A stretch of DNA of 64,000 nucleotides from Nocardia sp. NBC_00403 (GTDB lineage Bacteria > Actinomycetota > Actinomycetes > Mycobacteriales > Mycobacteriaceae), in assembly GCF_036046055.1 (NCBI RefSeq), contig NZ_CP107939.1, forward strand, positions 1,674,001 to 1,738,000, given 5' to 3'. The notes below the pieces were generated by a model. The model did no database searches. It had not been told where the DNA came from and saw nothing but the letters and a program-made list of their open reading frames with translations. Shown piece after piece: positions 39,485 to 49,646 of this stretch. Numbering within the stretch: the first letter of the stretch is position 1; every line of letters starts with the position of its first letter. The translations under genes and the position numbers were made by a program.

Positions 39485-40441
39485 TCAACCGACCGGTTGC
39501 CCGCCCTCGCCCGCGAGCGCGAACAGGCCCTCGGCGGTCTGCTCGATCAGTCCGTCGATGAGCAGCGAATCCAAGGCGCGGTCGCGTTGGCCCGGGTCAC
39601 GAGTCCAGGCCAGGTCGAGGCGGACCCGTTCCACCGGTCCGGTGGCATCGCGCAGTACATCGAGCAGCCTGCCCCGAGCCTGCCGGTCGGTGCCCTCGTA
39701 CTTCTGGGTGCGCCGAACCACCTCCGACACCGGCCGCCCCGAGGCCACCCACGCGCACTGCGGCAGCGGGCAGCGATCGCAGTCGGGGGTTCGCGCGGTG
39801 CACACCGTCGCACCGAGTTCCATCAGCGCCGCGGAAAATACCGCGGCCCGATCGATCTGCCGCGGCAGCAGCGCCTCGGTCTCGGGCAGATCGCGCGCGG
39901 ACGGGTTGCCCGCCGCCGCGCGGCCGTGCACCGCGCGAGCCACGACTCGGCGAACATTGGTGTCCACCACCGGAACTCGCTGACCGTAGGCGAAACAGGC
40001 CACCGCGCGCGCGGTGTACGCACCGATCCCGGGCAGCCCGAGGAGTAGGTCGACGTCGGTGGGCACCTCGTCGCCGTACTGCTCGGCAAGCACCCGCGCG
40101 CATTCGTGCAGCCGCAGTGCGCGGCGCGGATATCCGAGCTTGCCCCACGCGCGCAGCACCTCGGCCTGCGACGAGGCGGCCATCGCCGAGGGCACCGGCC
40201 AGCGGGCCACCCACTCGCGCCAGATCGGCTCGACTCGCACCACCGGCGTCTGCTGCAGCATGATCTCGCTCATCAGAATCTGCCACGCCGTTACCTCGGC
40301 CCGGCGCCAAGGCAGATCCCGTGCGGTGCGCTCATACCAGTCCAGCAACACCTCAGCGTCGATGCTCTTGTGCGCCGAGTTGCTCTTGCTCGGTGCACCC
40401 GCGCCCTTGTGCGCTGCGCCGCTCTTCGGCACCGCCCTCAC
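39485..40441 (-). CDS. mutY: A/G-specific adenine glycosylase MutY
   Basis: Removes adenine mispaired with 8-oxoguanine. The 318 residues include the catalytic Glu in SEIMLQQTPVVRV, the helix-hairpin-helix LLGLPGIGAYTARAV, the Asp in VPVVDTNVRRV and the four-cysteine iron-sulfur loop CTARTPDCDRCPLPQC (spacing 6-2-5). The start is taken as GTG 40441 with GAGGAACG before it; GTG 40432 is possible. The C-terminal domain is short, ending LFALAGEGG. It is divergent from canB, as in M. tuberculosis. Confidence 0.95.
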   Translation of the reverse strand: MRAVPKSGAAHKGAGAPSKSNSAHKSIDAEVLLDWYERTARDLPWRRAEVTAWQILMSEIMLQQTPVVRVEPIWREWVARWPVPSAMAASSQAEVLRAWGKLGYPRRALRLHECARVLAEQYGDEVPTDVDLLLGLPGIGAYTARAVACFAYGQRVPVVDTNVRRVVARAVHGRAAAGNPSARDLPETEALLPRQIDRAAVFSAALMELGATVCTARTPDCDRCPLPQCAWVASGRPVSEVVRRTQKYEGTDRQARGRLLDVLRDATGPVERVRLDLAWTRDPGQRDRALDSLLIDGLIEQTAEGLFALAGEGGQPVG

Positions 40442-40531
40442 CGTTCCTCGTGTGTTTCGGCCAGTCGATATTTGCCAACCCGTAACGAAACGAACTCGCT
40501 GGTAACCAATCTGATGTGCACAATGGTCGGT

Positions 40532-41155
40532 ATGCCTGATTCCAACCCGATCAGTGCCTGGAAATCCCTCCGCGAGGGCAACGAGCGCTTCGTCAACGGC
40601 AGTCTGCTGCATCCTAGCCAGGGTGCCGTGGACCGAGCCAAGCTCGTCAGTGGCCAGCACCCGTCCGCAATCCTGTTCGGTTGCGGAGACTCCCGCGTCG
40701 CGGCCGAGCTCATCTTCGACCAGGGCCTCGGCGACATGTTCGTGGTGCGCACCGCGGGCCATGTGGTCGACAGTTCGGTGCTGGGGTCGATCGAATACGG
40801 CGTGCAGGTGCTGAACGTGCCGCTCATCGTGGTGCTCGGACACGACAGCTGTGGCGCAGTGAAGGCCACCATCGACGCGCTGGACGGCGGCGAGGTGCCG
40901 GGCGGGTTCATTCGCAGTGTGGTCGAGCGGGTCACGCCGTCGATTCTGATCGGTCGCAGGGAGGGTCTGTCCACCGTCGACGAGATGGAGGCCAGGCATG
41001 TGGTGGAAACCAGCAGGCTGCTCATGCAGCGCTCGATGATCATTTCGCAGCGGGTGGCCACCGGCGAGTGCGCGATCGCCTGTGTGACCTACAAGCTGGC
41101 CGACGGTCGGGTGGAGCTGCAGCGTGTCGTCGGCAACATCGGCGAGCTCGCCTGA
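40532..41155 (+). CDS. canB: Beta-class carbonic anhydrase
   Basis: Interconverts CO2 and bicarbonate. The 207 residues carry the zinc ligands Cys51, His104 and Cys107 with Asp53/Arg55 in GCGDSR and VVLGHDSCGAVKA. MPDSNPISAWKSLREGNERF aligns directly with M. tuberculosis CanB (Rv3588c), so the ATG at 40532 is preferred over ATG codons 9 and 18 bases earlier. Confidence 0.95.
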   Translation: MPDSNPISAWKSLREGNERFVNGSLLHPSQGAVDRAKLVSGQHPSAILFGCGDSRVAAELIFDQGLGDMFVVRTAGHVVDSSVLGSIEYGVQVLNVPLIVVLGHDSCGAVKATIDALDGGEVPGGFIRSVVERVTPSILIGRREGLSTVDEMEARHVVETSRLLMQRSMIISQRVATGECAIACVTYKLADGRVELQRVVGNIGELA

Positions 41156-41277
41156 ATCGATCACTGGAGCGTTTCCCCAGCGTGCGGGGCCGAATTCGGT
41201 CGCCACGTTCGCCTTTTCCGCCCCGACACGCCGGAGCCCTGAGTCGCTGCGCCCGATCGTGCCCTTACCGTTGAGGC

Positions 41278-41952
41278 GTGCTGGAACCGAATGGACCGCT
41301 GCCTCCGGAGATCTATTGGCGTCGCCGCGTTCTTGCCATCGGAGTCCTGGTCGTGGCGCTCGCGCTGGTGATCTGGCTGGTGGTGATGTTCGCGCGTGGC
41401 GGTGATTCCCCCGTCAGCGCCAAGGCGGCGGCGAGCTCGTCGTCGGTGACCAAGGCTGCCGAAGGCTCGTCGGTCAAGCCCTCGACCAGCGCGGAATCGA
41501 GTGCACCGAAGGCCTCCGGCAGTGCGTCCGCGACGCCGAGCGGCAGCCCGGTGGCACAGGGCCAGTGCCCGGATCAGTCGCTCGCCGTGCGGGTGACGGT
41601 GGAGCAGCCCACCTACAAAATCGGTGAGACGCCGGTGTTCGGCATCGTGATCACCAATATCTCGACGTCGCCGTGCTCGCGCGATGTCGGCTCGGGCCTG
41701 CAGCAGGTTTCCGTGCTCACCCTCGACGGCCAGCGCAGGCTGTGGTCGAGCACCGACTGCTACCCGGATGGCCAACCCGATGTCCGGACGTTGAACCGCG
41801 GCGAACAGGCGGCCTTCACTGTCACCTGGTCCGGCTCGACGTCACAGCCCAACTGTGCAGGCGACCGCGTGCCGGTGCCTGCGGGCGCGTATGCCGTTGT
41901 CGCGCAACTCGGTTCGGTACGTAGCTCGGTAGAGCCTTTCAACATCGCTTGA
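41278..41952 (+). CDS. Conserved membrane-anchored protein (Rv3587c-like)
   Basis: A 224-residue protein with one membrane helix (about 17-38, RVLAIGVLVVALALVIWLVV), a Ser/Ala-rich extracytoplasmic linker (about 45-95) and a folded C-terminal beta domain with four cysteines (QCPDQSL, SPCSRDV, STDCYPD, QPNCAGD), likely disulfide-paired outside the cell. It occupies the position of M. tuberculosis Rv3587c after canB. Function unknown. GTG start after TTGAGGC. Confidence 0.82.
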   Translation: MLEPNGPLPPEIYWRRRVLAIGVLVVALALVIWLVVMFARGGDSPVSAKAAASSSSVTKAAEGSSVKPSTSAESSAPKASGSASATPSGSPVAQGQCPDQSLAVRVTVEQPTYKIGETPVFGIVITNISTSPCSRDVGSGLQQVSVLTLDGQRRLWSSTDCYPDGQPDVRTLNRGEQAAFTVTWSGSTSQPNCAGDRVPVPAGAYAVVAQLGSVRSSVEPFNIA

Positions 41953-42603
41953 GTTTTTTGCAGCGCCTTCGGCGCATGCGCTTCGACGGCTCGGAAGCGA
42001 GACGGGCCGCGAACTTTAGTGCTCGGTCTCGCTTCGCTCGGAAGACATCATCGTGCCGAGTGTGGGCGTTGGTAGTTGAGCTTGCGACTTCGGTTTAGGC
42101 GTTCAGGGGGCTGTAGACGCTCAGGGGGCTGTGGAGGTGGGATGCGCCCTGAACTCTGGTGCTCGGTCTCGCTTCGCTTGGAAGGTGTCGTCGTGCCGAG
42201 TGGGGGCGTTGGTAGTTGAGCTTGCGACTTTGGTTTAGGCGCTTCGGCGGCTGTGGATGTGGGATGCGGCCCGAACTCTGGTGCTCGGTGTCGCTTCGCT
42301 CGGAAGGTGTCATCGTGCCGAGCGGGGGCGTCGGTGACTGAGCTTGCGACTTCGGTGGATGGTCTTCGGCTGTTGTGAAAGGTGGGACGGCCGCGGACGC
42401 TGGTGCTGGGTCTCGCTTTGCTCGGAAGGTGTCATCGTGCCGAGGGGGTGCGTCTGTGGTGATGGTTGCGACTTTGGTGGATGCGTCTCGGGCGCATGTG
42501 GCATGGGCCGGGCCGCTCATTCTGGGCTCGAGTTCCGCTCGGAGTCTGTGTTGTAGCGAGTGCGGGCGCGGTGGCGACGTCGCGAGGGTGGTGGATGTGC
42601 TGG
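41953..42603. other. Repeat-rich intergenic region (locus 2)
   Basis: About 650 bases between convergent genes, filled by the second repeat array. In M. tuberculosis the disA gene lies at this place downstream of radA; no disA fragment is recognisable here. Confidence 0.75.
41970..42500. repeat. Imperfect tandem array with hairpin remnant (locus 2)
   Basis: It opens with CAGCGCCTTCGGCG and the right arm of the long inverted repeat (TCGACGGCTCGGAAGCGAGAC at 41983-42003 region), the left arm being lost. Units follow, marked by (C/T)(A/G)TC(A/G)TCGTGCCGAG at 42046, 42186, 42308 and 42430, spaced 140, 122 and 122 bases. Sequence identity to locus 1 units is high over GCTTCGCTTGGAAGGTGTC and GTTGAGCTTGCGACTT. 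Confidence 0.85.
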
Positions 42604-44010
42604 TTAGAAGTCAGCCGCCTTCTCGGCGGGGGCCTTGCGGGGTTTGCGGAGACTTGCGAGGCGGATGGCCGATTTCAGGTCGGTGACCTCGTGGACTTTC
42701 ATGCCGCTCTTGGACCGCTCCAATCCGGGTGGCACCAGAGCTGTGGTGAAGCCGAGTCGTTCGGCTTCGGCCAGTCTGCGCGCGATTCCGGTCACCTTGC
42801 GCACCTCGCCTGCCAAGCCGACCTCGCCGAGAATTACCCAGCCGGGTGGCAGTGCGATGTCGGATTCGGCGCTGGCGATGGCCAGCGCGATGGCCAGGTC
42901 GGCGGCGGGCTCCAGCAGCCGCATGCCGCCGACCGTCGCGGCGTAGACGTCGTGTTTACCGAGGAAGACTCGGCCGCGGCTCTGCAGTACAGCAAGGACC
43001 ATCGCGACCCGGTTGTAGTCGAGGCCGCTGACCGCTCGGCGTGGCTGCGGAATCTCGGTGTTCACCGTGAGCCCCTGGACCTCGGCGACCAGCGGTCGTT
43101 TGCCGTCCATGGCCACGGTGACCGCGGTGCCGGGCACCGAATCGGTGCGGTGGTGCAGAAACAGCCCGGACGGGTCGGTGACGCAGGCGATGCCGTCGTC
43201 GTGCAGTTCGAAGCAGCCGACCTCGTCGGCGCCGCCGAAGCGGTTCTTGATGCCGCGCACCATGCGCAGCGTGGAGTTCTTGTCGCCCTCGAACTGCAGT
43301 ACGACATCCACCAGGTGTTCCAGGGTGCGCGGGCCCGCGATATTGCCGTCCTTGGTGACGTGTCCGACCAGCAGCACCGCGATCCCGCTCGCCTTGGCGA
43401 GCGAGGTCAGCGCCGCGGCCACCGCGCGCACCTGGGTGACGCCGCCGATGGTTCCGTCCACATCGGGCGCGAGCATGGTCTGCACCGAGTCGACGACGAG
43501 CAGCGAAGGACGCACCTGCTCGACATGCCCGAGCACCACCGAAAGATCCGACTCCGCCGCGAGGTACACCCGCTCGTGCACCGCGCCGGTGCGGTCGGCG
43601 CGTAGCCGGACCTGACCGGCCGACTCCTCCGCGGTGACATACAACGACTTCTCGTCGCGCTGATTCGCCCACCGATGGGCGACCTCGAGCAGCAGCGTGG
43701 ACTTGCCGACTCCCGGCTCGCCGGACAGCAATACGACCGATCCCGGGACGATGCCGCCGCCGAGCACCCGATCGAGCTCCGAGACGCCGGTCGGCCTGGC
43801 CTGTGTCACCTTCGAATCGATCTGCGAGATCGGCGCCGCCGCGGTGCTGGGCAGCATCGCCCGTCGCCCCGCGGGTGCGCCCGCACCGCCCGCCGACCCG
43901 GCTACCTCGTTCACCGTGCCCCACGCGCCGCACTCCGGGCACTTGCCCACCCACTTGGCGACCTCGTGCCTGCAGGCCGAGCACTGGAAGATCGACTTGG
44001 TCTTTGCCAC
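42604..44010 (-). CDS. radA: DNA repair protein RadA
   Basis: Helicase-like RecA paralogue acting on branch migration. The 468 residues have the N-terminal zinc finger CSACRHEVAKWVGKCPEC, Walker A SGEPGVGKSTLLLE, the RadA-specific KNRFGGADE motif and a C-terminal Lon-like domain (GGMRLLEPAADLAIALAIAS and VILGEVGLAGEVR). It starts at ATG 44010. The lpqE terminator separates it from the upstream gene; the expected neighbour disA is missing. Confidence 0.96.
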   Translation of the reverse strand: MAKTKSIFQCSACRHEVAKWVGKCPECGAWGTVNEVAGSAGGAGAPAGRRAMLPSTAAAPISQIDSKVTQARPTGVSELDRVLGGGIVPGSVVLLSGEPGVGKSTLLLEVAHRWANQRDEKSLYVTAEESAGQVRLRADRTGAVHERVYLAAESDLSVVLGHVEQVRPSLLVVDSVQTMLAPDVDGTIGGVTQVRAVAAALTSLAKASGIAVLLVGHVTKDGNIAGPRTLEHLVDVVLQFEGDKNSTLRMVRGIKNRFGGADEVGCFELHDDGIACVTDPSGLFLHHRTDSVPGTAVTVAMDGKRPLVAEVQGLTVNTEIPQPRRAVSGLDYNRVAMVLAVLQSRGRVFLGKHDVYAATVGGMRLLEPAADLAIALAIASAESDIALPPGWVILGEVGLAGEVRKVTGIARRLAEAERLGFTTALVPPGLERSKSGMKVHEVTDLKSAIRLASLRKPRKAPAEKAADF

Positions 44011-44047
44011 AGGCGCACCTTACGTACCACGTCCGACAACCGGACTG

Positions 44048-44089
44048 GACAGAAAAGAAAACGGCTGCCGCGCCCTGCGCGACAGCCGT
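44048..44089 (-). terminator. Rho-independent terminator of lpqE
   Basis: On the minus strand, ACGGCTGTCGCGC and GCGCGGCAGCCGT pair with one internal mismatch around a 3-base loop, followed by TTTCTTTTCT. It lies between the lpqE stop and the radA start. Confidence 0.88.
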
Positions 44090-44122
44090 GTTCACCCCGC
44101 GCGACGGCGGGTCACAACCAGC

Positions 44123-44809
44123 TCAGTGGCTGCCCTTGGCGGGCTCGGCCGCGCCGGACTTGTCGGACTCGTGCCGCTCGGTTCCGGTGCCGGCATCGAC
44201 GGGCACCTGGACCTGAACGGTGCCGCCCTGCTTGAAATTGAACTTGACGGCGTAGGTGAGGCCCGGGGTGATGTCCCTGGTCAGGCCGCTGATCTCGATG
44301 GTCGCAGGCTTGGCGGCCGGATCCTGGGACGGCTTGTCGCCGGTGGCGGGCGCACCGTGCCCGGTCGTCGGCGCCGCGTCATGGGCATCGGGCTTGGCCC
44401 CGCCGTGCTCGGCGGACGCTCCCGCAACAACGGTCTGCTGCGGCGCGATCTCGAACTTCGCATCACCCGCGGGCCCGGTGATTTTCACGGAGCCGAGGTC
44501 GGTGGTGATGCTGGTGAGCTCGTCCGGAACCGACTCGCTGTTGTTGATGACCGACAGCGCGATGAGCGCCTTGCCGCCCTGCACATTGTTGTAGCCCTCG
44601 CCGGGGTAGACGATGTGCACGTTGCGCAGCGAGATCTTGTTGATGTCGGCGTGGTTGCCGTTCACGGCGGCGACCTGCGTCGCGGTCTGTGAGATCTGGC
44701 CTGCACCGCAGCCGGACAGTGCGAGCGCCGCTCCGGCGGCGAGTGCGGCAACCGTCACCATGCGACGTCGCGCCCCCTTCGAGGCGGTCACAGCTTTCAG
44801 GGCAGTCAC
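44123..44809 (-). CDS. lpqE: Lipoprotein LpqE-like
   Basis: A surface lipoprotein of 228 residues. A basic N terminus and hydrophobic segment lead to the lipobox LALSGCGAG, with lipidation expected on that cysteine. A beta-sandwich domain follows (about 45-150), then a Pro/Ala/His-rich insert (HGGAKPDAHDAAPTTGHGAP) and a final strand pair ending in a Glu/Lys-rich tail. GTG 44809 is preferred because GGAGGG stands 7 bases upstream; ATG 44824 also exists. It corresponds to Rv3584. Function unknown. Confidence 0.85.
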   Translation of the reverse strand: MTALKAVTASKGARRRMVTVAALAAGAALALSGCGAGQISQTATQVAAVNGNHADINKISLRNVHIVYPGEGYNNVQGGKALIALSVINNSESVPDELTSITTDLGSVKITGPAGDAKFEIAPQQTVVAGASAEHGGAKPDAHDAAPTTGHGAPATGDKPSQDPAAKPATIEISGLTRDITPGLTYAVKFNFKQGGTVQVQVPVDAGTGTERHESDKSGAAEPAKGSH

Positions 44810-45640
<831 letters not shown>

Positions 45641-45642
45641 CC

Positions 45643-46341
45643 GTGAATGTTGTACACAACGGCGGTTGCGTCGTTGCGTTGGTACCTGCCGCCGGCCGTG
45701 GCGTTCGTTTGGGTGAAAACACGCCCAAAGCGTTCGTCGCAGTCGGCGGCACACCTATGGTCCGACTGGCCGTAGACGGCCTGATCGCCTCCGGGGCGGT
45801 CGACCGAGTCGTGGTCATGGTCCCCGCCGAATTCGTGGAGAGCGCCGTCGCCCTACTGCCTGCCACGGACTCGGTGCAGGTGGTCGTCGGCGGCGCCGAG
45901 CGCACCGACTCGGTGCGCGCCGGCATCGGCGCGGCGCCGGACGCTTCCTACTTCCTCGTGCACGACGCCGCCCGAGCCCTGACGCCGCCCGAGCTGATCG
46001 CGCGAGTCGCCGCCGAGTTGCGCGCGGGCCACCGCGCGGTGGTCCCCGCGCTGCCCGTCGTCGACACCATCAAGTCCGTCGATTCGCACGGCGCAGTGAC
46101 GGGCACCCCCGACCGCGCGGGCCTACGCGCCATCCAGACCCCGCAGGGCTTCGCTGCCGATCTATTGCGCGCTGCCTACGCGACCGATGTCCAGGCCACC
46201 GACGACGCCGGGCTCGTCGAGCTACTCGGCACCCAGGTGCGCACGATTCCCGGAGACCCATTGGCTTTCAAGATCACCACTCCGCTCGATCTCCTGCTCG
46301 CGCAGGCGGTGCTCGACCGCATGGATGCGAGGACATCGTGA
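45643..46341 (+). CDS. ispD: 2-C-methyl-D-erythritol 4-phosphate cytidylyltransferase
   Basis: Third step of the non-mevalonate isoprenoid pathway, activating MEP with CTP. The 232 residues have the nucleotide-binding [20 protein letters not shown], the [15 protein letters not shown] and [10 protein letters not shown] segments, and TPQGF near residue 163. GTG start, 2 bases after the carD stop; the end overlaps ispF by 4 bases. Confidence 0.95.
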   Translation: MNVVHNGGCVVALVPAAGRGVRLGENTPKAFVAVGGTPMVRLAVDGLIASGAVDRVVVMVPAEFVESAVALLPATDSVQVVVGGAERTDSVRAGIGAAPDASYFLVHDAARALTPPELIARVAAELRAGHRAVVPALPVVDTIKSVDSHGAVTGTPDRAGLRAIQTPQGFAADLLRAAYATDVQATDDAGLVELLGTQVRTIPGDPLAFKITTPLDLLLAQAVLDRMDARTS

Positions 46342-46811
46342 GCATGCGGGTCGGCATCGGTAGCGATGTGCACCCTGTCGAGCCGGGCCGGCCCTGCTGG
46401 ATGGCCGGATTGCTCTTCGACGGCGACGACGGCTGCGCGGGGCACTCCGACGGCGATGTCGCGGCGCACGCACTGTGCGATGCGCTGCTCTCGGCGGCCG
46501 GACTCGGCGATGTGGGAGCGGTGTTCGGCACCGGAAGGCCCGAGTGGGAAGGTGTTTCCGGCGCGGCGATGCTCGAGGAAGTGCGTAGGTTGCTGGACGA
46601 AGCCGGCTTCGGCATCGTCAATGCGGCGGTGCAGGTCATCGGCAATCGACCCAAGATCGGTCCGCGCCGCGCGGAGGCGCAACAGGTGCTCGGCAAACTC
46701 CTCGATGCACCGGTCTCGGTCTCCGGAACAACCACGGACGGACTGGGTCTCACGGGTCGCGGCGAGGGTGTCGCGGCAGTGGCTACCGCGTTGCTGGAGA
46801 CGCGGGTATAG
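46338..46811 (+). CDS. ispF: 2-C-methyl-D-erythritol 2,4-cyclodiphosphate synthase
   Basis: Cyclises CDP-ME 2-phosphate in isoprenoid synthesis. The 157 residues hold the metal site [10 protein letters not shown], the [24 protein letters not shown] signature and the [14 protein letters not shown] loop. GTG 46338 overlaps the ispD stop (GTGA); ATG 46344 is an alternative two codons in. Confidence 0.95.
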   Translation: MSMRVGIGSDVHPVEPGRPCWMAGLLFDGDDGCAGHSDGDVAAHALCDALLSAAGLGDVGAVFGTGRPEWEGVSGAAMLEEVRRLLDEAGFGIVNAAVQVIGNRPKIGPRRAEAQQVLGKLLDAPVSVSGTTTDGLGLTGRGEGVAAVATALLETRV

Positions 46812-46863
46812 CATCCGGCCGGTCACACCCCGAGCCGGGCCGTGAACCCGCAGGTACACCAGC

Positions 46864-46878
46864 TAGTATCGACGGTCG
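46864..46878 (+). promoter_or_regulatory. Possible promoter giving leaderless cysS mRNA
   Basis: TAGTAT at 46864-46869 is followed 8 bases later by the GTG of cysS, close to the spacing between -10 and transcription start. No ribosome site is visible before the GTG. Confidence 0.45.
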
Positions 46879-48305
46879 TGACGCTGCGCCTCTTTGACAC
46901 CGACACGCGGACCGTGCGCGATTTCGCGCCCTTGGTCCCCGGCCGTGCTTCGGTATATCTCTGTGGCGCCACCGTTCAGGGTGAGCCGCACATCGGTCAT
47001 GTGCGCAGCGGAGTCGCGTTCGATGTGCTGCGGCGCTGGCTGCTTGCACACGATTACGACGTCTGGTTCATCCGGAATGTCACCGACATCGAGGACAAGA
47101 TCCTGACCAAAGCCGCCGAGGCCGACCGGCCGTGGTGGGAATGGGCCTCGACCTATGAGCGGGCCTTCGATCGCGCCTACTGCCTGCTCGGTGTGCTGCC
47201 GCCGTCGGCGGAACCGCGGGCAACCGGTCACATCACGCAGATGGCCGACCTGATGCAGCGGCTGATCGAGCGCGGGCACGCCTACGCCTCGGAGGGCAAC
47301 GTCTACTTCGACGTGCTCAGCTATCCGGACTACGGCAAGCTGTCGGGTCACCGGATCGGCGATGTGCACCAAGGCGAGAGCCTCGGCCACGGCAAGCGCG
47401 ACCCCCGCGACTTCACGTTGTGGAAGGCCGCGAAGCCCGGCGAGCCGTCCTGGCCGTCGCCGTGGGGTCCCGGCCGCCCCGGCTGGCATCTGGAATGCTC
47501 CGCGATGGCCGAGTTCTATCTCGGCCCTGAATTCGATATCCATTGCGGCGGTATGGATCTGGTGTTCCCGCACCACGAGAACGAGATCGCCCAGTCCAAG
47601 GCCGCCGGTGACGGCTTCGCGCGCTACTGGCTGCACAACGGCTGGGTGACCATGGGCGGCGAGAAGATGTCCAAGTCGCTCGGCAATGTGCTTTCCGTGC
47701 CGAATGTGCTCAAACAGGTTCGGGCCGTGGAACTTCGGTTCTACCTCGGCAGCGCGCACTACCGTTCGATGCTGGAGTACTCGGACAAGGCGCTGCACGA
47801 CGCCGCGCAGTCATATCAGCGCATCGAGGCCTTCATTCATCGGGTCGTGGAGCGGGTGGGTGACATCCCGGTCGGGAAGTGGACCGACGCGTTCGCCGCT
47901 GCCATCGACGACGACCTCGCCGTGCCGAAGGCGCTGGCCGAGATCCACTCCGTGGTCCACGAGGGCAACAAGGCGCTGGAGGCGGGCTCGATCGACACCG
48001 CCCGGGATCTGGCCGGACAACTGCGCGCCATGCTCGGCATTCTCGGCGTCGATCCGCTCGATCCGCATTGGTACACCCCCGAGGACAACTCGGTCGCACT
48101 CGATGCGCTCGACGTGCTGGTGCGTGCGGAGCTCGAGCGCCGCCAGCAGGCGCGCGCCGACAAGGATTGGGCGAGCGCCGATGCCGCGCGGGACCGGCTG
48201 CATGCCGCAGGCATCGAAGTGACAGACACCCCTGACGGTCCGGAATGGTCGCTGGCCGCTACAACATCATCGCCTGGCGCGGTGCAGAGTGGAAAGGCGA
48301 ACTGA
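46878..48305 (+). CDS. cysS: Cysteinyl-tRNA synthetase
   Basis: Charges tRNA-Cys. The 475-residue class I enzyme has the zinc ligand in [20 protein letters not shown] (HIGH), ECSAMA and HHENEIAQS zinc site residues, the KMSKS loop in [11 protein letters not shown], and a C-terminal helical anticodon domain. GTG 46878 starts the conserved sequence VTLRLFDT. Its stop overlaps the rlmB start (TGATG). Confidence 0.96.
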   Translation: MTLRLFDTDTRTVRDFAPLVPGRASVYLCGATVQGEPHIGHVRSGVAFDVLRRWLLAHDYDVWFIRNVTDIEDKILTKAAEADRPWWEWASTYERAFDRAYCLLGVLPPSAEPRATGHITQMADLMQRLIERGHAYASEGNVYFDVLSYPDYGKLSGHRIGDVHQGESLGHGKRDPRDFTLWKAAKPGEPSWPSPWGPGRPGWHLECSAMAEFYLGPEFDIHCGGMDLVFPHHENEIAQSKAAGDGFARYWLHNGWVTMGGEKMSKSLGNVLSVPNVLKQVRAVELRFYLGSAHYRSMLEYSDKALHDAAQSYQRIEAFIHRVVERVGDIPVGKWTDAFAAAIDDDLAVPKALAEIHSVVHEGNKALEAGSIDTARDLAGQLRAMLGILGVDPLDPHWYTPEDNSVALDALDVLVRAELERRQQARADKDWASADAARDRLHAAGIEVTDTPDGPEWSLAATTSSPGAVQSGKAN

Positions 48306-49285
48306 TGGCAGGCAACTCACAGCGTCGAGGCGCAATTCGTAAGGGCGGCACCAAGAAGGGCGCGGTCGTCGGCTCCGGTGGGCAACGCCGCCGCGGCCTC
48401 GAAGGGCGCGGCGCGACGCCGCCCGCCGTCGAGCGCACCAAGCATCCCGCGGCCAAGCGGGCCGCCGCCAAGGCGAAGGCCGAGGCAAAGGGGCGTCCGG
48501 GTCCTCGCGGTGCGGCAGGACGCGCAGCAGGACGCAAGAACGACGATGCGCCGGAGATGGTGCTCGGCCGCAATCCGGTCGTCGAATGCCTGCGTGCCGG
48601 TGTTCCCGCGACGGCGCTGTACGTCGCGGTCGGCACCGAGAACGACGAGCGACTGACCGAGAGCGTGAAGATCGCCGCCGACGCGGGCATCTCCATCCTC
48701 GAGGTGCCGCGCACCGATCTGGATCGGCTGAGCGCCAACGGTTTGCATCAGGGCGTCGGGTTGCAGGTGCCGCCGTACCGGTATGCGCATCCGGACGATC
48801 TGATCGCCAAGGTGCGGGAATCGGCGGAGCCCGCCCTACTGGTGGCGCTGGACAATATCTCCGATCCGCGCAACCTGGGCGCCGTGATCCGCTCGGTGGC
48901 GGCGTTCGGCGGGCAGGGTGTGTTGATCCCGCAGCGTCGCAGTGCGAGTGTTTCGGCGGTGGCCTGGCGCACCAGTGCGGGCGCCGCGGCCAGGCTCCCG
49001 GTCGCCCGGGCCACGAACCTGACTCGCACACTGAAGGATTGGGCCGCCCAAGGCTGCCAGATCGTCGGCCTCGACGCGGGCGGCGACACCACCCTCGACG
49101 ACTTCGACGGCCGCGAGCCGACCGTCATCGTCGTCGGTTCGGAAGGCAAGGGCCTGTCGCGGCTGGTCCGTGAGACCTGCGACTCGATCCTCGGCATCCC
49201 GATGGCGGGCCCGGTGGAATCGCTGAACGCCTCGGTCGCGGCGGGTGTGGTGCTCTCCGAGATCGCCCGCCAGCGCCGCGCCTGA
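48305..49285 (+). CDS. rlmB: 23S rRNA 2'-O-ribose methyltransferase (RlmB/TrmH family)
   Basis: SpoU-type methyltransferase acting on G2251-type positions of 23S rRNA. The first 85 residues are a basic Lys/Arg/Gly-rich tail, followed by the L30e-like substrate domain ([14 protein letters not shown]) and a knotted SPOUT domain with the three motifs [35 protein letters not shown] and [23 protein letters not shown] 48305 shares a base with the cysS stop. Confidence 0.93.
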   Translation: MAGNSQRRGAIRKGGTKKGAVVGSGGQRRRGLEGRGATPPAVERTKHPAAKRAAAKAKAEAKGRPGPRGAAGRAAGRKNDDAPEMVLGRNPVVECLRAGVPATALYVAVGTENDERLTESVKIAADAGISILEVPRTDLDRLSANGLHQGVGLQVPPYRYAHPDDLIAKVRESAEPALLVALDNISDPRNLGAVIRSVAAFGGQGVLIPQRRSASVSAVAWRTSAGAAARLPVARATNLTRTLKDWAAQGCQIVGLDAGGDTTLDDFDGREPTVIVVGSEGKGLSRLVRETCDSILGIPMAGPVESLNASVAAGVVLSEIARQRRA

Positions 49286-49364
49286 GCGACGAATCGACAC
49301 AGTCCGACAAACTCGGGCACGCCATTGAGCGGCAAAGTGGCTCTCGCCCCGTAGAATTCGGGCG

Positions 49365-49643
49365 GTGGTGATACCCAACCAGCCCATCGGCCAGCCGGTC
49401 GAACATCCGAATGCGACGGCTGTGTTGTTCCTGGGCGCGGCCAGTCTGATCTGCTGTGGTCTGCTCGGGCCGGTGGCCTGGGCTCTCGGCAAGCGTGCCC
49501 TCGACCAGATCGAGGAATCCGGCGGCGCCTACGGTGGCCGTGTTCAGGTGATGGTCGGGTACATCCTCGGCATCGTCGGCACGATCCTGATGGTCTGCTG
49601 GGCCGTGCTCGTCCTGTTGATCATGATCAACGGCAACGCGTAG
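49365..49643 (+). CDS. DUF4190 domain small membrane protein
   Basis: A 92-residue protein with two membrane helices (about 17-40 and 62-88) around the DUF4190-type motif GPVAWALGKRALDQIEESGG. The N terminus is a short Pro/Gln-rich stretch. It starts at GTG 49365, 79 bases after rlmB. Function unknown. Confidence 0.8.
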   Translation: MVIPNQPIGQPVEHPNATAVLFLGAASLICCGLLGPVAWALGKRALDQIEESGGAYGGRVQVMVGYILGIVGTILMVCWAVLVLLIMINGNA

Positions 49644-49646
49644 GCA

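Noticed and set aside
39485-41206. A 573-residue version of MutY
   Set aside because: The extra N-terminal part is antisense to canB; the conserved MutY sequence begins near 40441.
42095-42520. Coding frames with repeats such as RHDDTF on the reverse strand of the repeat arrays
   Set aside because: Frames shift between 122-bp units and stops occur in each 138-bp unit; there are no ribosome sites or conserved protein.
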